Below are positions 1-7,983 of a DNA stretch of 64,000 nt, piece by piece. Position 1 is the stretch's first letter; each line of letters begins with the position of its first letter. The DNA lies in assembly GCF_026339735.1 (NCBI RefSeq), contig NZ_JAPEQG010000002.1, positions 434,001 to 498,000 of the forward strand. Direction: 5' to 3'. The notes under the pieces are model-generated. The model searched no databases. It worked only from the letters and a program-made list of their open reading frames with translations, and was not told the DNA's origin. This DNA is from Streptomyces sp. NBC_01669. GTDB taxonomy: Bacteria > Actinomycetota > Actinomycetes > Streptomycetales > Streptomycetaceae. The translations under genes and the position numbers were made by a program.

Positions 1-786
1 CTGCACCGCAACTACCGCCTCCCCGTTGCCCGCGGGTTGGGGGGTGCCGGTGCGGGCTGGCCAGTAGCCGGCCACCGGGCGGACGTAGAGGGCCTGCAGG
101 GTGTCTGGGGTGTCCGCGGCCAGGGTCAGCGTCAGCCGCCCGTCCGGGCCGGTGATGCCGTGCACGGGGCCGCCGGTGCCAATCGCCCACACATGCGCCC
201 CGGCCACCGCATCCCCGTCACCGCCCACCACGCGCAGCGTGAACTGTTCGGGCTCCTCCAGCGTGACCGCCAGCATGGGGTCGATCACCGGCACCGGGCC
301 CACACCCACGGAGGGGATGGGGGTGTAGGACAGCGGCTGGTCGATCTCCACGACCACCTGCGGGTTCCCGGCCAGGGCGCGGGCCCGCTCCTGGGGCATC
401 TTCACCACCGCGACCGGGGGGCAGGCCGGGTGTGGCTCCGCGATCGCCCCCAACCCGCGCGACCGCGACGGGCGCACCTGCGCCACCGGTTCCACATCGG
501 GGTCTTCCTCCAGCAGCTTGAACAGCGCCGAGGCCTCGATCGGCGGCACCCCACCGCCCAGCAGCCCCAGGGGTCGGGGCGCGACCAGGTAGCGGCCCCA
601 CCCCGCCCGCACACCCCGACCCGGCGCACCGGCCTCCGGCCGCTCGCGGCGTTCCCCGCCCGTGCCACCCGGCCCGCCTGCGGCCGGCGGCTGCTGTTCG
701 GCCTCGCCCACCGCGCCCTGCGCACGCGAGCTCTTCCCGCCCTTGCCGTTGCCCGGCTTCACACCGTTGCCGCCCTGCTCACTCAT
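1..786 (-). CDS. Putative S8-type serine peptidase, N-terminal part (runs off left edge)
   Basis: Reading leftward from an ATG at 786, one frame stays open to the window edge. The product begins with a low-complexity Gly/Lys/Pro/Glu-rich segment of about 60 residues. A segment with the motif GRYLVAPRP follows, then a region ending in a PLSYTPIPSVG linker and an Ig-like or carboxypeptidase-regulatory-like stretch. This arrangement resembles the N-terminal extension of streptomycete subtilases; the catalytic D/H/S part would lie outside the window, so the assignment rests on N-terminal resemblance only. The ribosome-binding site before 786 is weak. It lies 207 bp downstream of the glutamine-rich gene on the same strand and may be co-transcribed with it. 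Confidence 0.5.
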   Translation of the reverse strand, partial: MSEQGGNGVKPGNGKGGKSSRAQGAVGEAEQQPPAAGGPGGTGGERRERPEAGAPGRGVRAGWGRYLVAPRPLGLLGGGVPPIEASALFKLLEEDPDVEPVAQVRPSRSRGLGAIAEPHPACPPVAVVKMPQERARALAGNPQVVVEIDQPLSYTPIPSVGVGPVPVIDPMLAVTLEEPEQFTLRVVGGDGDAVAGAHVWAIGTGGPVHGITGPDGRLTLTLAADTPDTLQALYVRPVAGYWPARTGTPQPAGNGEAVVAVQ

Positions 787-993
787 TCAGCCAACCGCCA
801 TCTCAACGTAAAGCGTCGTCGTACGCCCCGGTTCTTCAGTGGCCGGCCGGGAAGCGGGCGTTCATGAGCTCCCCGGCCAGCGTCCCGCCGCGTCTGAGGC
901 CCTCGCGTGCCACGGCGCGGCGGGGTATCCGGCCGGGCAGGCCCGCTCCCCCACAGGGAGAAAAGGGGAACGGGTGCTGCCCGACCGGGGTGC

Positions 994-1566
994 TCACATG
1001 CCCATAGGCGACAGCTGCCCGTACTGCGGCTGCTGCCCGAACATCCCCTGGCCCGGGAACTGTCCGAGCTGACCCTGCGGCTGCATGCCCGGGAACTGGC
1101 CGAACTGCTGCTGGCCGTAACCACCGCCCGACGGCTGCTGGCCCTGCTGGCCCTGCTGGCCCTGCTGGCTCTGCTGCACCAGCGTCAGGATCGCGATAGG
1201 CAGCGCCTGCTGCACGGACTGCTCCACAGCGCTGCGCACGCCCTGGAGCAGGGTGTGGTGCAGCGCGACAGCCAGGTACGGGTGCGCCTGGTGGGCCAAG
1301 CCCTGCTGCTGCAGCTGCTGCTGGACCTGCTGGATCTGCTGCAGCGTCTGCTGCATGCGCTGCGCCACCTGCTGGCTCGCCTGCTGGCACGCCTGTTGGA
1401 TCGACTGCTGGACCACCTGCCCGATCTGCTGCTGGCCGATCTGGCCCCAGGGCTGCTGTTGGCCGTACTGCGACTGCGTGATCGGGGGCTGGCCGAACAG
1501 CTGCTGCTGGTTGTGCGGCTGCTGGGTCTGCGGCTGGCTGATCTGCTGGGGGGTGTAGACGGACAT
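994..1566 (-). CDS. Glutamine-rich low-complexity protein (190 aa)
   Basis: The ATG at 1566 is preceded by a strong AAGGAGGAGT ribosome-binding site, which fixes the start. About 69 of 190 residues are glutamine. The N-terminal 45 residues and the C-terminal 55 are Q/G/P/Y-rich and disordered in character. The middle (about residues 45-90) has QQ pairs alternating with single hydrophobic residues (VVQQSIQQACQQASQQVA), compatible with a long amphipathic helix or coiled coil, followed by a non-Q hydrophobic segment (HPYLAVALHHTLLQGVRSAV). There is no signal peptide. The function is unknown. It precedes the peptidase-like gene on the same strand, so it could be that gene's partner or substrate (inference). 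Confidence 0.75.
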   Translation of the reverse strand: MSVYTPQQISQPQTQQPHNQQQLFGQPPITQSQYGQQQPWGQIGQQQIGQVVQQSIQQACQQASQQVAQRMQQTLQQIQQVQQQLQQQGLAHQAHPYLAVALHHTLLQGVRSAVEQSVQQALPIAILTLVQQSQQGQQGQQGQQPSGGGYGQQQFGQFPGMQPQGQLGQFPGQGMFGQQPQYGQLSPMGM

Positions 1567-1844
1567 GCGGGACTCCTCCTTGAGTCTCTCGGTTTCGAAA
1601 GCACAGACGAGCGGCACGCCAGGAAAGCCAGCCTGCCGCCACCGAGCAGCAAAGCACCAACCGACCAAGAACACATTCCGGGACATACCGCCAAGCGACG
1701 GAGTCGCGTGACGGACGCGTTGACAATGCCCCCGGCCGCAGCATCCGCCCTGCTCCACGTGATCGTCCAGGCAGGCTGCAACACCGGTTCCCCACTTCCC
1801 GGTCGGGCGGCGCCGCGGTGACGCTGACTGGATGCGACAGGTAA

Positions 1845-2052
1845 GTGATCGTGCCCTGGGTGGTCGATGCCGCTGCGGCCCGGCAGATGCTGCAGGCCCG
1901 ACTGCTGCGCCGCCCGGACTGCCGGGGTGTCCTGTGCCCCTGAGCGGCGGGGCTCGCTCATACGCAGGGCGCCGACCGGGCAGCGATCGCCCGCGACCTC
2001 GACGTCCCGGCACGCACGGTTCGGGACTGGCTACGCGCCGCCCGGCGCGGTG
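1845..2052 (+). pseudogene. Relic of a DUF6431-like helix-turn-helix (transposon-associated) protein
   Basis: A GTG at 1845 opens the phrase VIVPWVVDAAAARQMLQARL with a following PDC-x-GV-x-C element, typical of the zinc-finger N terminus of DUF6431-like proteins. A stop follows at residue 34. After a deletion, the characteristic C-terminal helix-turn-helix (DRAAIARDLDVPARTVRDWL) continues in another frame. The central cysteine pairs are missing, so this is a decayed copy. Family recognition is from memory of streptomycete proteins. Confidence 0.45.
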
Positions 2053-2137
2053 CCACCGGCCGGGTTCGTTGCACACCAGTTCGGAGCGGCCGGGCCGCAG
2101 CGTCACCGTGGTTGAGGTCGACGCGCCCGGGATGATG
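2050..2137 (-). pseudogene. Fragment of a cupredoxin-like copper-binding protein
   Basis: The minus strand reads TVTLRPGRSELVCNEPG, which matches the C-terminal copper-ligand region (YELVCN-x-PGHY) of plastocyanin-like proteins. Nothing upstream or downstream in frame continues the domain. The same segment recurs at 5046-5379. Confidence 0.45.
2058..2098. repeat. 41-bp direct repeat, copy 1 (copy 2 at 5093-5133)
   Basis: The 41 bp match 5093-5133 with one mismatch. Both copies lie in the copper-ligand region of cupredoxin relics, so the repeat is best explained as remains of two paralogous genes flanking the sulfur locus, though recombination between them cannot be excluded. Confidence 0.75.
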
Positions 2138-2282
2138 CCTTTCTCGGCCCCTGCGCCGCGGCCGCGTGGCACGCCTCCACCCCATGCCGCCGCGGCATCG
2201 ATGCCCCCGGAGAGCCGATGGGGCGCTGCCCAACGGAGTGGCCTGCCGACCCCAGCCGGACTCGGTCTCGAACCTCTGTGCG

Positions 2283-3929
2283 CTAACCCTCCTGCACCAC
2301 GGGGTGCGCGTGCTCGACGGTGTCGTCAATGAGGACGACCTGGTGTCCGACGGCGGCGAGCAGCGAGGCGGCGATCGCGGCCCGGAAGCCGCTGCGGCAG
2401 TGCACCCAGTGCTCGGCCTCCGGCAGGGACACGATGGCGTTGGGCAGTTCGGGCAGCGGGATGTGGCGGGCGCCGGGCAGGTGGCCGGAGCGCCACTCGC
2501 GGTCACTGCGGACGTCCAGGACCTCCACCTGTCGCCTGGGCCGGACAGTGGCGAGGGTGGCGAAGTCGGATCGCGGGTAGGAGGCAAGTTTTTGTGGGCC
2601 GACCCATTCGAGCGGGTTTCCGACGGCGGCAGCCGCAAGATGGTCGAAGCCGATCCGCAGCAGCTCGATGCGGGCTGCCTGCAACTCGTTGTGGTCGGCG
2701 GCCAGCAGGGTGACGGGGGCGTCGAACGGAACCAGCCAGCCGAGGTAGGTGGCAAGGGATCCGGAGGCGTCGAAGTTGACCGTGCCCGGCAGATGGACCG
2801 GCGCGTAGTCGGCTCGCGGACGCACGTCGACCACCCACTCGCCCGCTGTGATCCGGTCGGCCAGTTCGGCCGGATCCGCAAGCCTTGGCCCGGAGAGCGA
2901 GGCGCGGGGCGGCGGCCCGGCGGCGTTGATCGGCGCCATCCGACGGTAGTACGCGGGGCAGGGCTCCAAACCCGTCAGTGTCCCGGTCACGAAGGCGTCT
3001 TCGGCTTGGCTGAAGACAGGGTTCACGGCCCGTTCGCGGCCGATGGTGGAGCGTTGGACCGCGCCGACGGTCGTCGCGGCGCAGAAGCTGCCGAAGCCGT
3101 GGGTCGGCAGGATGACGGTGTCGTCGGGTAGGACCTCGGCCAGGTGGCGCACTGATCGGTACTGCTGGTGGGCGAGCGGCTCGGCCAGGTCTGCACCCAT
3201 GAGGTCGGTACGGCCCGTGGTGCCGTACAGCAGGGAGCCGCCGGTGCATACCAGCCGAGACGCCCCGTCGGCGGGCGCGAAGGCGTAGGCGAGGTGGTGG
3301 TCGGTGTGCCCGGGTGTGGCGATCACCTGGATCCGCAGCTTCCCGGCCGTCAGTTGGTCGCCGTCGCCGACCCGGACGGCGTCGAAGCCAAGGGGCGGCC
3401 CGGCTGGCACCGCGTACGCCGCCTGGCAGCGGCGGGCGAGCTCCAGACCGCCTGTCACATAGTCGTTGTGCAGGTGGGTCTCCACGACCGTGTCGAGCCG
3501 CAGGCCGCGGTCCTCGAGCACACTGGTGACGCGCTCCAGGTCACGTTGCGGGTCCACTGCGACCGCGACCGACCCGTCTGTGATCAGGTAGCTGCGGTTC
3601 CCGAGGCTGAGCGTGGAGATCTGGATGATCTCCACGCTATCGGGCAGCCGCTCGGAGAGCCGCAGCTCGGCCTGGGTGGCCCGGCCCGGCTCCGCCTCGA
3701 CCGGCATCTCCGTGACACCACGCGGCGAGAGCGCCCGCAACACCCAGTGCCCCGGGGGCACGTAGAAGCGGAATTCCCCAATCGCGGAGGTGACTACCTC
3801 ACCGACGAACTCCCCTGCCGGATCGAGCAGCCGGACCCAGACGCCCGCGGCCGGCCCGTCGGCGACCTGGACGCGGCCGGTCACGACGGTTCGGATGGTG
3901 GGTTTGGGATCCACAGGTGTCGCGGTCAT
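2283..3929 (-). CDS. DUF1416 / metallo-beta-lactamase / double-rhodanese fusion (persulfide dioxygenase-like)
   Basis: This 548-aa protein has four parts. Residues 12-90 resemble DUF1416 (WVRLLDPAGEFVGEVVTS, FRFYVPPG), normally a separate small protein beside sulfurtransferase genes. Residues 100-320 are an ETHE1-like metallo-beta-lactamase fold with THLHND at 151-156 and GHTDHH at 207-212; where persulfide dioxygenases carry a metal-binding Asp (TGD) this protein has TGG (about residues 229-231). Residues 350-440 are a rhodanese domain with no active cysteine. Residues 455-540 are a second rhodanese with Cys511 (HCRSGFRAA). The layout is CstB-like and suggests oxidation of persulfides with sulfur transfer (family knowledge). 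It lies 43 bp downstream of sseA and is probably co-transcribed. Confidence 0.85.
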   Translation of the reverse strand: MTATPVDPKPTIRTVVTGRVQVADGPAAGVWVRLLDPAGEFVGEVVTSAIGEFRFYVPPGHWVLRALSPRGVTEMPVEAEPGRATQAELRLSERLPDSVEIIQISTLSLGNRSYLITDGSVAVAVDPQRDLERVTSVLEDRGLRLDTVVETHLHNDYVTGGLELARRCQAAYAVPAGPPLGFDAVRVGDGDQLTAGKLRIQVIATPGHTDHHLAYAFAPADGASRLVCTGGSLLYGTTGRTDLMGADLAEPLAHQQYRSVRHLAEVLPDDTVILPTHGFGSFCAATTVGAVQRSTIGRERAVNPVFSQAEDAFVTGTLTGLEPCPAYYRRMAPINAAGPPPRASLSGPRLADPAELADRITAGEWVVDVRPRADYAPVHLPGTVNFDASGSLATYLGWLVPFDAPVTLLAADHNELQAARIELLRIGFDHLAAAAVGNPLEWVGPQKLASYPRSDFATLATVRPRRQVEVLDVRSDREWRSGHLPGARHIPLPELPNAIVSLPEAEHWVHCRSGFRAAIAASLLAAVGHQVVLIDDTVEHAHPVVQEG

Positions 3930-3972
3930 CTCTGATCCGTCTCGCGCAGCCCCGCCTATGCTTCCGGCGGGG

Positions 3973-4806
3973 TCACTTCTCGATCGGAACGCCGACCATC
4001 GAGCCGTACTCGGTCCACGAGCCGTCGTAGTTCTTCACGTTGGGGTGGTCGAGCAGTTCGTGGAAGACGAACCAGGTGTGGGCGCTGCGCTCGCCGATCC
4101 GGCAGTAGGCGATGGTGTGGCGGTCGAAGTCGACGCCTGCGTCGAGGTAGAGCGCCCGGAGTTCCTCGTCTGTCTTGAAGGTGCCGTCGTCGTTGGCCGC
4201 CTTGGACCAGGGGACGTTTCTGGCACCGGGGATGTGACCACCGCGCTGCGCCTGCTCCTGCGGCAAATGGGCGGGGGCCAGCAGCTCACCTGAGAACTCC
4301 TGGGGGGAGCGGACGTCGATCAGGTTCTGGTTCTGCTGCCCGATCGAGGCCAGCACCTCGTCACGAAAAGCCCGGATCGAGTAGTCCGGCTCCTTGGCGG
4401 TGTAGCCGGTCCTCGGTCGCTGCGGCACCTCGTCGGTGAGCGGCCGCGACTGCAGTTCCCAGATTTTGCGACCGCCGTCGAGCAGGCGCACGCGCTCGTG
4501 CCCGTAGACCTTGAAGTACCAGTAGGCATAAGCGGCGAACCAGTTGTTGTTGCCGCCGTACAGGACAACGGTGTGGTCGGGCGTGATGCCGCGCTCCGAC
4601 ATCAGCTCCTCAAAGCGCTTCTGGTCCACGAAATCGCGGCGGACCGGATCCTGCAGATCGTTCTTCCAGTCCAGCTTCACCGCGCCCGGGATGTGACCGG
4701 TGTCGTAGGCGCTCACATCCTCGTCGACCTCGGCGATCACCATGCTCGCGTCGTCCACGTGCTGCTGCACCCAGTCGGCGTCGACCAGGGATTGGTCCCG
4801 GCTCAT
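3973..4806 (-). CDS. sseA: Thiosulfate/3-mercaptopyruvate sulfurtransferase
   Basis: This 277-aa tandem rhodanese has an inactive N-terminal domain (DTGHIPGAVKLDWKNDLQDP) and an active C-terminal domain with the loop CRIGERSAHTWF carrying the catalytic Cys. Length and order fit the actinobacterial SseA/CysA family. The ATG at 4806 (MSRDQSL) is chosen because an AAAGG lies 7-11 bases upstream and the family starts there; an in-frame ATG at 4848 lacks such a site. The next gene on the strand is the DUF1416 fusion. In relatives, sseA is usually followed by a stand-alone DUF1416 gene, so the neighbourhood is conserved even though the partner is fused here. Confidence 0.93.
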   Translation of the reverse strand: MSRDQSLVDADWVQQHVDDASMVIAEVDEDVSAYDTGHIPGAVKLDWKNDLQDPVRRDFVDQKRFEELMSERGITPDHTVVLYGGNNNWFAAYAYWYFKVYGHERVRLLDGGRKIWELQSRPLTDEVPQRPRTGYTAKEPDYSIRAFRDEVLASIGQQNQNLIDVRSPQEFSGELLAPAHLPQEQAQRGGHIPGARNVPWSKAANDDGTFKTDEELRALYLDAGVDFDRHTIAYCRIGERSAHTWFVFHELLDHPNVKNYDGSWTEYGSMVGVPIEK

Positions 4807-5045
4807 GGGCATGCCTTTCACTCGGGGTGTACCCCTCTTCCAGCACAACCCCTGCCTCGGAAGGCGTCAACATCAGGATCCGCCTGGCACCTACGGGAAC
4901 CCCGCTCCAGAGCTGGAGCGCGCCGGTCGCAGGGCCGCTGGAAGACGTCGCCGGTGCTGACGATGGCTGGAGGCTCGCTCCAAGCCCCTGGGCGCCGCTC
5001 TGGCCTCTGGCGTGCGCCGTAGCGGGCGGTCCCGCGGGGTGGCCT

Positions 5046-5379
5046 CTACCGGCCGGTCACATCGAGCTCGGCGTACATGCCAACGGCGTACTGGCCGGGT
5101 TCGTTGCACACCAGTTCGTAGCGGCCGGGCCGCGGCGGCGAGGGTGAAGACGCCGGAGCCGGTGTCCTGCCAGCTGACGGGGAAGACGATCACGGGTGCG
5201 TAGGTGAAGAACTGCTCTCCGTGAGCGGCTCACAGGATCGCGTTCCAGGCCACGGGCCGTAGGGCCGCGGCGAGCGCACCGGTCGCAACGACGGGCGCGG
5301 CTGCCCGGGTGGCGGCGATGAGGACGGCGGCGAGGACGGCCGACAGCGCGGCGCCGTAAACGGCCTGGACATCCCACAT
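5046..5379 (-). pseudogene. Decayed membrane-protein/cupredoxin composite
   Basis: The minus strand from ATG 5379 encodes a hydrophobic N terminus (AALSAVLAAVLIAATRAAA, WNAIL), then a TGA. It resumes with FPVSWQDTGSGVFTLAA, then after a frame change reads GRYELVCNEPGQYAVGMYAE and ends at a TAG (5046-5048). The C-terminal part is the copper-ligand loop of a cupredoxin. At least one stop and one frameshift make it a pseudogene, probably a fusion of two deleted genes. It is divergent from the nuclease relic that follows. Confidence 0.6.
5093..5133. repeat. 41-bp direct repeat, copy 2 (copy 1 at 2058-2098)
   Basis: One mismatch to copy 1; both lie in cupredoxin remains and bracket the sulfurtransferase locus. 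Confidence 0.75.
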
Positions 5380-5385
5380 GCCACC

Positions 5386-5892
5386 CGGCTGGACCTCGAC
5401 TACGGCAAGGCCGGAGCGGGACCGGCTTGGCTACGTGACGTCTGCAGCCGACTCAAGGAAAGCGGGCTGGAGCCGTTGGAAGGGCTCAAAGGCTACGACG
5501 AGGCCAGCGACATCCGCGACGATCTCGAGCCCAAAGAGATTCGCACGATCCTGCAGCACCTGCGCACGTTCGGGATCTTCTACGCCGCGCCGCTTGACCT
5601 CGACTACGCCATGCTGCAGAAGTTCCAGGCCGCCTACAAGCATCCTGAACCGGGCGACTGCGGCCCGCACACCAGCGACCCCACCAACACGGTCATGGGA
5701 GAGGCGGGAACCAGGCTGGCCTACTGGAGCAACGAGGAACGCCTTGAACTGCTGCGTTGGTACCGCTACCTGTTCATGTCGCGCTCGAAACCAAGCACCC
5801 ACCTGCAGGCGCTCGGCCACCTGAGCGACGGCGAGCTGAGCGCAAACCGGAGGTATGGGTGCCGACCGTTGCGCTCCTGTCGCTATCGGTGA
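5386..5892 (+). pseudogene. C-terminal relic of an OLD-family-like ATP-dependent endonuclease
   Basis: The frame is open from the junction with the previous relic and has no credible start. Readable elements are RLDLDYGKAGAGPAWL, EPKEIRTILQHLRTFGIFY and PLDLDYAMLQKFQAAY, which resemble the TOPRIM/C-terminal part of AAA-TOPRIM (OLD-type) nucleases. The ATPase half (several hundred residues) is absent, and the C terminus ends in an unlikely Arg-rich tail after a probable frameshift. I read it as a truncated defence- or mobile-element gene; the family assignment is moderate. Confidence 0.5.
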
Positions 5893-6002
5893 GTCGGCAG
5901 GAGCGCGAGTGCCGTCCGTTGCGACCGGTCAAGCCGAGCCTCTCCAGGCGGACGAGTTCCACGGCTCCCGGGGCAGCAGGTGGCGGAGGCCTGGGCATCA
6001 GT

Positions 6003-6028
6003 TGGTACCACTGGTACCATGGATACCA
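6003..6028. promoter_or_regulatory. Tandem TGGTACCA palindromes overlapping the antitoxin start
   Basis: The 8-bp palindrome TGGTACCA occurs at 6003-6010 and 6012-6019, followed by a near copy TGGATACCA at 6020-6028. The spacing is 8-9 bp. The array runs into the start codons (ATG at 6019 or 6028), as expected for an autoregulatory operator of a toxin-antitoxin operon and possibly a leaderless message (inference). Confidence 0.6.
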
Positions 6029-6321
6029 TGTCGGAACCCAAGGCCATGAACCTACGCTTCCCCGATCCCGAGCAGCGGGCCGCCATCGCGGCCGCCGCAA
6101 AGCAGGAAGGGGTCAGCATGCAGGAGTACATCCTGTCCGCCGCCTACGCCCGCGCCACCGCCATCGAGGACAGGTTCCTGGACAGTTTCAAGGAATCGAT
6201 GGCTCGCAGCGGCGCCGCGTTCGCCGCCGAGCCCAGCAGCATCGACGCCACCGCGGAGCAGCGTGCCGCTGAGCAGCAGGCGCGCGAGTTCGAGCAGCAG
6301 GGGCAGGGCCACGCCGCGTGA
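6028..6321 (+). CDS. Antitoxin-like DNA-binding protein (DUF1778/RHH-like)
   Basis: This 97-aa protein starts MSEPKAMNLRFPDPEQRAAI and continues with AAAAKQEGVSMQEYILSAAY, the beta-strand plus two-helix pattern of ribbon-helix-helix antitoxins. The C-terminal half is a helical, Gln/Glu/Ala-rich tail that would wrap a toxin. An in-frame ATG at 6019 would add three residues. The stop (6319-6321) overlaps the GTG start of the next gene by the sequence GTGA, implying translational coupling. Tandem palindromes at the start suggest autoregulation. Confidence 0.75.
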   Translation: MSEPKAMNLRFPDPEQRAAIAAAAKQEGVSMQEYILSAAYARATAIEDRFLDSFKESMARSGAAFAAEPSSIDATAEQRAAEQQAREFEQQGQGHAA

Positions 6322-6704
6322 CCCAGCCGGAACCGATCCACCCGCTCGACGTCACCTACCTGCTGCACGCCGCCGAGATCCTCGACGGCGACCCCCAGGT
6401 CGACGACTACGGCCCCCTCTACGCCGCGGTCGCGCGCGTCAACGCCCAAGCCATGGACCGTGACATCTACGGCTCCCTGCACCTCAAAGCAGCAGCCCTC
6501 CTCCAGACCCTGGCAAAGTTGCCTTGCCTGGAGCATTCCAACGAAGCCTTCGCCTGGCACTCCGCCGAGGCCTACCTCGCCCTCAACGGACACCGGCTCG
6601 ACTACCCGCCCAAAGCAGCCCTCGCACTCGTGCGCGACGCCGCCTCCGGGGCGCTCGGTGTCGCCCGGATCGCCCGTCAGCTGCACGGCTGGACTGTCAC
6701 CTGA
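6318..6704 (+). CDS. Doc/Fic-like toxin with a degenerate catalytic motif
   Basis: This 128-aa protein has the size and helical layout of Doc (death-on-curing) toxins: an N terminus HPLDVTYLLHAAEIL, a central LHLKAAALLQTLAKLPCLEHSN, and a C terminus resembling the region after the Fic motif (AEAYLALNGHRLD). The usual HPFxxGNKRxA catalytic loop is replaced by LEHSNEAFAWHSAEAY, so the nucleotide-transfer residues are not conserved. The coupling with an antitoxin-like gene supports a toxin-antitoxin role, but the mechanism may differ from Doc kinase activity or the protein may be inactive. Confidence 0.7.
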   Translation: MTQPEPIHPLDVTYLLHAAEILDGDPQVDDYGPLYAAVARVNAQAMDRDIYGSLHLKAAALLQTLAKLPCLEHSNEAFAWHSAEAYLALNGHRLDYPPKAALALVRDAASGALGVARIARQLHGWTVT

Positions 6705-6836
6705 CTCCTCGGGCAGAAGTCTGAACAGCGAGGCACGGCCCGCCCGGTCGACGTACGAAGGGCTGTGTCACGTTGGTGGGGGTGTGACCGGCTGATGGCG
6801 TGTCAGGGTGTGGTGGGGCCGGGTGGCAGTTTCGAG

Positions 6837-6995
6837 TCAGGCCGCGGTGGGCATGGCGGCGGCACCGGTGATCTGGTCCCAGACCGCGAAGCGGATGGTC
6901 ATCTCGGCGCGGTGGCCAGCGGCAGTCATCAGGTAGCGGCGTGGCCTGAAGTGGGGTGAGATGCCACTGAAGGCGGACAGGAATCTTTGTGCGAC
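6837..6995 (-). pseudogene. C-terminal relic of a transposase
   Basis: The minus strand encodes RFLSAFSGISPHFRPRRYLM then HRAEMTIRFAVWDQITGAA, an ending I associate with streptomycete transposases (IS701- or IS4-like, not resolved). Nothing of the catalytic core remains upstream; the frame runs into an unrelated repeat at 7097. Confidence 0.4.
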
Positions 6996-7011
6996 GCCGA
7001 CCGCCCCGACC

Positions 7012-7938
7012 TCAACCTTCGGCACCCAACCCCCTGTCACCAACCTCCATGAACAGGGACAAACACACACCGTGCTGTACCGACCGGCAACCAACCGAGG
7101 TTTTCTCAACGAAATGATCTCGTGAGGTGACTCGGCCCAGCGGACCCGCGAGCCGCGATGGGTCCTGCGGCGCCGGCGGTCGTACTGTCGCCGGCGGCGG
7201 ATCGGCACCCCGCGCGGTAGCCGGGCCCTCGGAAAGGGAGCCCTCGGGGAGATCGTGTTCGAGGTCGCGGATCTTGCCGGGAAGTTCTGCGATGCGGGTG
7301 CGCTGGGGGCCGTCCGCGACGCGACGGTAGGCCTGGTTGTAGGCGTCCCGACCGAGCCCGGAGTGCTCGATCAGCTGGTTGCGCAGCACGTGCAGGCCAG
7401 TGCTGCCGACGATGTGAGGAAAGAGCCGGAACAGGGCGTCGCGGGTCAACTGGCGCTGCGCTATGAGGGACTGGGCGATGCGATCTTCCGCCATGTCGAC
7501 CTGAGGCATGAACGCCTCCTGTCCCGCGATCACGTCAGCGATCGTCCGGCGGCGACCTTGCGTTTCGGCGGTCTGCGAGGCGGAGGCGATGGCCGCGCGG
7601 GCGGCCGGGATGGCTGCCTCCGCGGCGTCGGCCAGGACGGTGGCGTGCATCAGCAGCGCATGGCGCGCCGTGAGTTCGTCCAGCTGTTCGTGAAGGTAGC
7701 TATGCGTGCGCAGGGCCTGGTCCTCCTGCGCAGTGGGGGCCTGTCGGGGGTCGGCTGAGGCGGTGACCCCGGTGAGGGTGGAGGCGGCCTGCACCAGCTG
7801 CGAGCACCGTTGCCGGCTCATACGGCCGACACACCTCAGCCGTTCACCGACGAACAGGCGCGCTCCGCGCAGAGCGGCCTCGGGGACACCGAGCCCGCAC
7901 GGCTCCGCTTCGGACTGCTGTGGGACGAGACCGTCCAC
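7012..7938 (-). CDS. Hypothetical helical protein, probably truncated at a repeat
   Basis: The body (about 7200-7820) encodes an Ala/Gln-rich helical protein with segments such as HEQLDELTARHALLMHATVL and RDALFRLFPHIVGSTGLHVL. I do not recognise it. Translation from MSRQRC (7821) is as likely as from the first in-frame start at 7938. The last 60 residues are encoded within and beyond the 94-bp repeat (7097-7190) and look unrelated, so the native C terminus was probably lost when the repeat-bearing element arrived. Confidence 0.35.
   Translation of the reverse strand: MDGLVPQQSEAEPCGLGVPEAALRGARLFVGERLRCVGRMSRQRCSQLVQAASTLTGVTASADPRQAPTAQEDQALRTHSYLHEQLDELTARHALLMHATVLADAAEAAIPAARAAIASASQTAETQGRRRTIADVIAGQEAFMPQVDMAEDRIAQSLIAQRQLTRDALFRLFPHIVGSTGLHVLRNQLIEHSGLGRDAYNQAYRRVADGPQRTRIAELPGKIRDLEHDLPEGSLSEGPATARGADPPPATVRPPAPQDPSRLAGPLGRVTSRDHFVEKTSVGCRSVQHGVCLSLFMEVGDRGLGAEG
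7097..7190. repeat. 94-bp inverted repeat, copy B (copy A at 22178-22272)
   Basis: The reverse complement matches 22178-22272 with one substitution and one single-base indel. The core ATCATTTCGTTGAGAAAACC also recurs in degenerate form near 21524-21548, beside an IS5-type transposase relic, so the repeat may be an IS terminus. Confidence 0.85.
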
Positions 7939-7983
7939 GAGCAGCCTGATGTCCTGGAAGGGGATGGCCGCGACCGACGCACG

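Noticed and set aside
907..1821. Leucine-rich frame on the plus strand opposite the glutamine-rich gene
   Set aside because: It is the mirror of CAG/CTG codons; the Leu-rich product is an antisense artefact.
994..2172. 392-codon frame that would extend the glutamine-rich protein by 200 residues
   Set aside because: The strong ribosome-binding site and protein-like composition fix the start at 1566; the upstream part overlaps the cupredoxin relic.
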